A stretch of 10,496 nt of DNA, from positions 1 to 10,496 of the forward strand of contig JBBQSN010000126.1 of the NCBI GenBank assembly GCA_038213835.1. Reading direction: 5' to 3'. The number at the start of each line of letters is the position of its first letter. Positions within the stretch are counted from its first letter, which is position 1. The position numbers were made by a program, and so were the translations under genes. The notes beneath the pieces were generated by a model. It was not told where the DNA came from and did no database searches. It saw only the letters and a program-made list of their open reading frames with translations. Below, one piece after another: positions 5,924 through 10,496 of the stretch. The stretch comes from JBBQSN01 sp038213835. GTDB lineage: Bacteria > Actinomycetota > Actinomycetes > Actinomycetales > CAWJMD01.

Positions 5924-6880
5924 GTGAGGGCAGTCGTCTACGACAGGTACGGGGGGCCCGACGTGCTGCGCGTCGAAGAGGTCCCGACGCCGTCCCCCTC
6001 CGCCCAGCAGGTGCTGGTGAAGGTCGCGGCGACGTCGGTCAACCTGAGCGACTGGGAGTGCCTGCGCGGCTCGCCCTCCTACGCGCGAGTGGGTGGTCCT
6101 CGCGTGCCGAGCCGCCGCACGCTCGGTTCGGACATCGCCGGCACCGTCGAGGCCGTCGGCTCCGGCGTCAGCCGGTTCCAGCCGGGCGACGAGGTCTACG
6201 GCGACAACCTCCGGCTCAAGGGCGGCTTCGCCGAGCTGGCGGTCGCGCCCGAGTCGGCGCTGGCCCTCAAGCCTGCCGAGCTGACGTCCATCGAGGCGTC
6301 GACGATCCCGCAGGCCGGTGCGATCGCGATGCAGGGCACAGAGGGCGCGGCAACGGGCCTGCGGGTCCTGGTCAACGGTGGAGGCGGTGGCTCGGGTTCG
6401 TTCGCCATCCAGCTCGCCAAGCGCGCGGGTGCGCACGTCACGGGCGTCGACAACGCCGGCAAGCTCGAGTTCATGCGGTCACTCGGTGCTGACGAGGTGA
6501 TCGACTACCGCCGCGACGACTTCACCCGCAGGGGCCGGCGGTACGACCTCGTCCTGGACCTCACCGCCCACCGCTCCGTGTTCGCCTACCGTCGGGCGCT
6601 CGCCCCACGGGGCCGGTACCGGTGCGTGGGCGGGTCCTCACGGGCGCTGCTGCGCGTGCTCACGGTCGGCGCTGCCGCAGGGTTGGTCACCGGCCGCCGG
6701 CTCGGGGTGCTGGTCCTCAAGGAAGGGCCGCGTCACTTCGAACCGCTGGGCGAGCTGTGCGCCGCGGGCCAGGTGCGCATCCATATCGACCGCGTCCTCG
6801 GGCTCGACGTGGTCGCCGAGGCCCTCGCCCACGTGGGTGAGGGACGCGCCCTCGGCAAGGTCGTCGTCACCCCGCGATGA
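5924..6880 (+). CDS. Zinc-independent MDR-family NAD(P)H-dependent oxidoreductase
   Basis: This is a medium-chain dehydrogenase/reductase of the quinone-oxidoreductase type, expected to reduce quinones or enones using NAD(P)H in the cytosol. The 318-residue product starts MRAVVYDRYGGPDVLRVEEV, a typical opening for this group, from a GTG at 5924 with GAGG eight bases upstream; in-frame codons back to 5861 look unrelated. The GroES-like domain carries VNLSDWECLRG (39-49), LGSDIAGTVEAVG (67-79) and FQPGDEVYG (85-93). The Rossmann domain has the nucleotide-binding loop NGGGGGSGSFAIQLAK (151-166) and an acidic Asp176 after the second strand, which hints at NADH preference. SLGADEVIDY (186-195) and YDLVLDL (207-213) follow. 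The catalytic-zinc cysteine and the four-Cys structural-zinc lobe are absent, so it is zinc-free. The substrate is not predictable. A strong hairpin ends the transcript. Confidence 0.9.
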   Translation: MRAVVYDRYGGPDVLRVEEVPTPSPSAQQVLVKVAATSVNLSDWECLRGSPSYARVGGPRVPSRRTLGSDIAGTVEAVGSGVSRFQPGDEVYGDNLRLKGGFAELAVAPESALALKPAELTSIEASTIPQAGAIAMQGTEGAATGLRVLVNGGGGGSGSFAIQLAKRAGAHVTGVDNAGKLEFMRSLGADEVIDYRRDDFTRRGRRYDLVLDLTAHRSVFAYRRALAPRGRYRCVGGSSRALLRVLTVGAAAGLVTGRRLGVLVLKEGPRHFEPLGELCAAGQVRIHIDRVLGLDVVAEALAHVGEGRALGKVVVTPR

Positions 6881-6896
6881 CGCAGGGCAGCAAGAA

Positions 6897-6921
6897 GGAG
6901 AAGGGGGCCGGCCCCTTCTCC
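6897..6921 (+). terminator. Terminator of the MDR oxidoreductase gene
   Basis: A perfect 10-bp stem (arms GGAGAAGGGG at 6897-6906 and CCCCTTCTCC at 6912-6921) closes on a five-base loop. It begins 17 bases after the stop at 6880. There is no strong T-tract. It insulates the oxidoreductase from the helR promoter region, which begins immediately downstream. Confidence 0.8.
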
Positions 6922-6931
6922 ACTCCCAACG

Positions 6932-6937
6932 TATAGC
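6932..6937 (+). promoter_or_regulatory. Putative helR -10 element
   Basis: TATAGC is an AT-rich hexamer in GC-rich surroundings and the best -10 candidate before helR. The expected start point, about seven bases downstream, would fall at the left edge of the RAE repeat. No good -35 is visible; that zone overlaps the preceding terminator hairpin. Confidence 0.4.
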
Positions 6938-6969
6938 GCACCCGGGGGCTTGCGGCAAGGCCCCGGTGC
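6938..6969 (+). promoter_or_regulatory. Rifamycin-associated element (RAE)-like inverted repeat
   Basis: The core (6944-6964) is an imperfect palindrome: GGGG, a G, CTTG, centre CGG, then CAAG, a G and CCCC. Outer arms GCACC (6938-6942) and GGTGC (6965-6969) extend it, with one bulged C at 6943 on the left. In composition and symmetry it agrees with the RAE described upstream of rifamycin-inducible resistance genes in actinobacteria (phosphotransferase, glycosyltransferase, monooxygenase and helR genes); I recall the consensus but cannot check it base by base. RAE is required for induction by rifamycins. Its position just ahead of helR makes the assignment strong. Confidence 0.75.
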
Positions 6970-6979
6970 GGCCGCAGAA

Positions 6980-7006
6980 TCATCGGCCGACGAACGGAGC
7001 CGATGA
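6980..7006 (+). promoter_or_regulatory. Leader hairpin at the helR ribosome binding site
   Basis: Perfect 8-base arms TCATCGGC (6980-6987) and GCCGATGA (6999-7006) flank an 11-base loop. The only Shine-Dalgarno-like sequence, GGAG (6996-6999), lies at the loop-stem boundary, and the stem ends one base before the GTG start at 7008. It could modulate helR translation; this is inferred from position. Confidence 0.4.
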
Positions 7007-7007
7007 C

Positions 7008-9155
7008 GTGAAGCCCATGTCCACCACCGTGTTCGATCTGCCAGAACGCCTCTCCCCCAAAGCCGATCCGGCGCTGATCGCTCGCGACGAGGTGCACTTC
7101 ACAGCCGTGACGCAGCGGCTCGAGCAGTCGATCGCCGACCTCACCGGCCGTCTCGACGCCGAGCGCAGGAACCCGGGTGGCGCGTACCAGCGGGCGCTCG
7201 ACCGGGACCAGGAGATCCACCGACTGACCGCGCGGCTGCACACCCTGCGCCGCTTCGGCGCCGACGTCTGCCTCGGGCACATGGTCCTGGCCGACCAGGC
7301 CGAGCCGGTGTACGTCGGGCGGCTCGGGCTCACCGACAGCGCCGGGGGGCGGCTGCTGGTCGACTGGCGCTCCCCCGCGGCCGAGCCGTTCTTCGGCGCC
7401 ACCCACGCCGACCCGATGGGCCTGACGAGCCGCCGCCGGTACCGCTGGACCCGTGGCCGGATCACCGACTACTGGGACGAGCTCTTCACCGCGGACGGCG
7501 TCGCTGGCCACGCCGCCCTCGACGACCACTCCGCCTTCATCGCCAGCCTGGGCAGCGACCGCTCACCCCGGATGCGGGACGTCCTCAGCACCATCGCGGC
7601 CGACCAGGACGCCATCATCCGCGCAGGATCCGGCGGTGCCCTCGTCGTCGACGGCGGCCCGGGCACCGGCAAGACCGTCGTCGCCCTGCACCGGGCTGCG
7701 TACCTGCTCCACTCCGACCCGCGCCTCGGTGACCGCCGGGGCGGGGTGCTCGTCGTCGGACCGCACCGGCCCTACCTCGCGTACGTCTCCGACGTGCTCC
7801 CGAGCCTCGGCGAGGAGGGCGTCCAGAGCTGCACGCTGCGCGACCTGGTCCCCGAGGGCGCCCTGGCAGGACCGGAGAGCGACCCGGACGTGGCCCGGCT
7901 GAAGTCGTCCGCCGAGATGGTGTCGGCGATCGAGCGCGCCGTGACGTTCTACGAGGAGCCGCCCACCCGGGGGACGGACGTCACCACGCCGTGGGGTGAC
8001 CTCCATCTCGGTGTCACGGACTGGGCGGAGGCGTTCGACGCCCCCGACCCCGGCACCCCGCACAACGAGGCGCGCGACCAGATCCGGGACGAGCTGGTCG
8101 CGATCCTGCTCGACAAGGCCGACGAGGACGCCGAGCCCGGCCAGCTGCGACGGTGGTTGCAGCAGGACGACGAGCTGCGCGCGACGCTGGACCGGGCGTG
8201 GCCGTTGCTCGAACCGGCCGACGTGGTCGGGGACCTGTGGTCGGTGCCCGCGTACCTGCGGATGTGTGCCCCCCGGCTCGAGCCCCATGACGTCCGGAGG
8301 CTGCAGCGCGACGCACCACAGGCCTGGACGGTCGCCGACCTCCCCCTGCTGGACGCGGCGCGCGTGCGGCTCGGCGACCCGGAGTCGTCTCGACGCACGC
8401 GCCGGCGTGAGGCCGCCCTGGCGGCCGAGCGGGCGGAGATGGACCGGGTGGTCGAGCACCTCGTCGCCACCGACGACTCCGAGATGCACGTGATGTCGAT
8501 GCTGAGGGTCTCGGACGCACAGAGCGTCCTGGTCGACGACAGCCCTGCGCCCCTGGCTGACCCGGACCTGCTCGCCGGGCCGTTCGCGCACGTCGTGGTC
8601 GACGAGGCCCAGGAGCTGACCGACGCCGAGTGGCAGATGCTGCTGCTGCGCTGCCCGTCCCGGAGCCTCACGATCGTCGGCGACCGCGCCCAGGCCCGGC
8701 ACGGGTTCACCGAGTCGTGGCACCAACGGTTGGAGCGGATCGGCCTCGACCGGGTCGAGCTGGCGTCGCTGACCATCAGCTACCGGACGCCGACGCAGGT
8801 CATGGCCGAGGCCGAGCCGGTCATCCGCGCCGCCCTCCCCGACGCCAACGTCCCGACCTCGATCCGCAGCAGCGACCTGCCCGTGGTGCACGGTTCGGTG
8901 CGGGACCTCGACCCGCTTCTCAGCACCTGGCTCACCGGGCACGCCGCCGGTATCGCCTGCGTGATCGGCGACCCGACCTTCCGGGCGACGTCACGAGTCA
9001 GCTCGCTCACCCCCGAGCTCGCCAAGGGCCTCGAGTTCGACCTCGTCGTCCTGGTCGATCCCGAGGCGTTCGGCACCGGCATCGAGGGGGCCGTCGACAG
9101 GTACGTCGCCATGACCCGCGCCACCCAGCAGCTGGTGGTCCTCACGCGGGGCTGA
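7008..9155 (+). CDS. helR: HelR, RNA polymerase-protecting ATPase (rifamycin resistance)
   Basis: HelR is a HelD-like, UvrD/SF1-related ATPase that binds RNA polymerase, displaces bound rifamycin and recycles stalled enzyme. The 715-residue product has a charged helical N-terminal arm (about 22-85), which in HelD proteins enters the polymerase secondary channel. Walker A is GGPGTGKT (216-223, Lys222) and Walker B VVVDEAQEL (529-537). Motif III is GDRAQA (558-563), a motif IV-like SYRTPTQV spans 591-598, KGLEFDLVVL (673-682) is motif V and YVAMTRATQQ (699-708, Arg704) is motif VI. The long insertion between the Walker motifs (about 270-510) matches the HelD clamp-opening region bearing the primary-channel loop. 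Length is usual for HelR. The GTG at 7008 has GGAG eight bases upstream; ATG at 7017 is the alternative and gives 712 residues. An RAE-like repeat in the leader separates HelR from housekeeping HelD and implies rifamycin induction. Confidence 0.94.
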   Translation: MKPMSTTVFDLPERLSPKADPALIARDEVHFTAVTQRLEQSIADLTGRLDAERRNPGGAYQRALDRDQEIHRLTARLHTLRRFGADVCLGHMVLADQAEPVYVGRLGLTDSAGGRLLVDWRSPAAEPFFGATHADPMGLTSRRRYRWTRGRITDYWDELFTADGVAGHAALDDHSAFIASLGSDRSPRMRDVLSTIAADQDAIIRAGSGGALVVDGGPGTGKTVVALHRAAYLLHSDPRLGDRRGGVLVVGPHRPYLAYVSDVLPSLGEEGVQSCTLRDLVPEGALAGPESDPDVARLKSSAEMVSAIERAVTFYEEPPTRGTDVTTPWGDLHLGVTDWAEAFDAPDPGTPHNEARDQIRDELVAILLDKADEDAEPGQLRRWLQQDDELRATLDRAWPLLEPADVVGDLWSVPAYLRMCAPRLEPHDVRRLQRDAPQAWTVADLPLLDAARVRLGDPESSRRTRRREAALAAERAEMDRVVEHLVATDDSEMHVMSMLRVSDAQSVLVDDSPAPLADPDLLAGPFAHVVVDEAQELTDAEWQMLLLRCPSRSLTIVGDRAQARHGFTESWHQRLERIGLDRVELASLTISYRTPTQVMAEAEPVIRAALPDANVPTSIRSSDLPVVHGSVRDLDPLLSTWLTGHAAGIACVIGDPTFRATSRVSSLTPELAKGLEFDLVVLVDPEAFGTGIEGAVDRYVAMTRATQQLVVLTRG

Positions 9156-9169
9156 GGCCCTCGCCCTTC

Positions 9170-9198
9170 GTCGTGCCCGCGTTCCCGGGCGGGACGGC
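9170..9198 (+). terminator. Probable helR terminator
   Basis: A 10-bp stem (arms 9170-9180 and 9189-9198, with one bulged G at 9175 and one T-G pair) encloses an eight-base loop, 15 bases after the helR stop. It lacks a T-tract. It is less regular than the other hairpins in this window. Confidence 0.45.
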
Positions 9199-9232
9199 AT
9201 CCAGGACGCTCAGGGCCGGTCACTCGCCGCAT

Positions 9233-9246
9233 CGTCACCGGTGACG
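9233..9246. promoter_or_regulatory. 14-bp palindrome over the antiporter -35 region
   Basis: CGTCACCGGTGACG is a perfect palindrome whose right half contains the only -35-like hexamer (GTGACG, 9241-9246) of the antiporter promoter. This placement suits a repressor operator. No regulator gene is visible in the window. Confidence 0.35.
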
Positions 9247-9268
9247 GGGTCGGATGCGCCTGTAGGGT
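9241..9268 (+). promoter_or_regulatory. Leaderless-type promoter of the antiporter gene
   Basis: GTGACG (9241-9246) resembles a TTGAC-type -35. After a 16-base spacer comes TAGGGT (9263-9268), a canonical actinobacterial -10 (TANNNT). Only seven bases separate it from the ATG at 9276, so transcription should begin at or next to the start codon. No Shine-Dalgarno is present, consistent with a leaderless mRNA. Confidence 0.5.
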
Positions 9269-9275
9269 CCGGCCA

Positions 9276-10496
<1,221 letters not shown>

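Noticed and set aside
6967..6976. 10-bp palindrome TGCGGCCGCA in the helR leader as an operator.
   Set aside because: It is wedged between two better hairpins, overlaps the RAE outer arm, and such GC palindromes are common by chance here.
6837..7007. N-terminal extension of helR back to 6837.
   Set aside because: It would overlap the oxidoreductase 3' end and run through its terminator and the RAE repeat; the GTG at 7008 has a Shine-Dalgarno and fits HelR.

Overview
The window is very GC-rich, with near-universal G/C at third codon positions, GTG/TTG starts and TANNNT-type -10 boxes. Together with the gene set this points to a high-GC actinobacterium. No genus can be fixed from sequence alone. 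I see no insertion sequence, phage gene, CRISPR array, tRNA or rRNA.

Left part (1-4765): the end of selB (selenocysteine-specific elongation factor, + strand, truncated by the window edge) converges on a four-gene minus-strand molybdate operon. In transcription order it encodes a small regulator (MerR-type HTH plus a Mop/TOBE molybdate-binding domain), the lipoprotein ModA, the permease ModB and the ATPase ModC. Two junctions are ATGA overlaps, so the genes are very probably co-transcribed and translationally coupled. Selenocysteine insertion next to molybdate uptake suggests both serve a Sec- and Mo-dependent formate dehydrogenase encoded nearby, but that enzyme is not in the window.

Middle part (4766-6921): a probable 50-residue Cys/His protein (+) and a secreted four-cysteine protein of unknown function (-) converge on a strong 14-bp hairpin. 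The secreted gene is divergent from a zinc-independent MDR-family NAD(P)H oxidoreductase (+), which ends at a 10-bp-stem terminator. An 18-bp inverted repeat sits in the promoter region of the secreted gene.

Right part (6922-10496): the most notable locus. A complete helR gene encodes a HelD/UvrD-like ATPase that protects RNA polymerase from rifamycins. Its leader carries an inverted repeat matching the rifamycin-associated element (RAE) known from actinobacterial rifamycin-resistance genes. A second hairpin abuts the ribosome binding site. This is most likely a rifamycin-inducible resistance unit. It is followed by a CPA1-type Na+(K+)/H+ antiporter, open at the window's right edge, that appears to be transcribed from its own leaderless promoter overlapped by a 14-bp palindrome.

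No gene-free stretch exceeds 300 bases; the longest gaps are about 170-180 bases (4766-4936 and 5742-5923).
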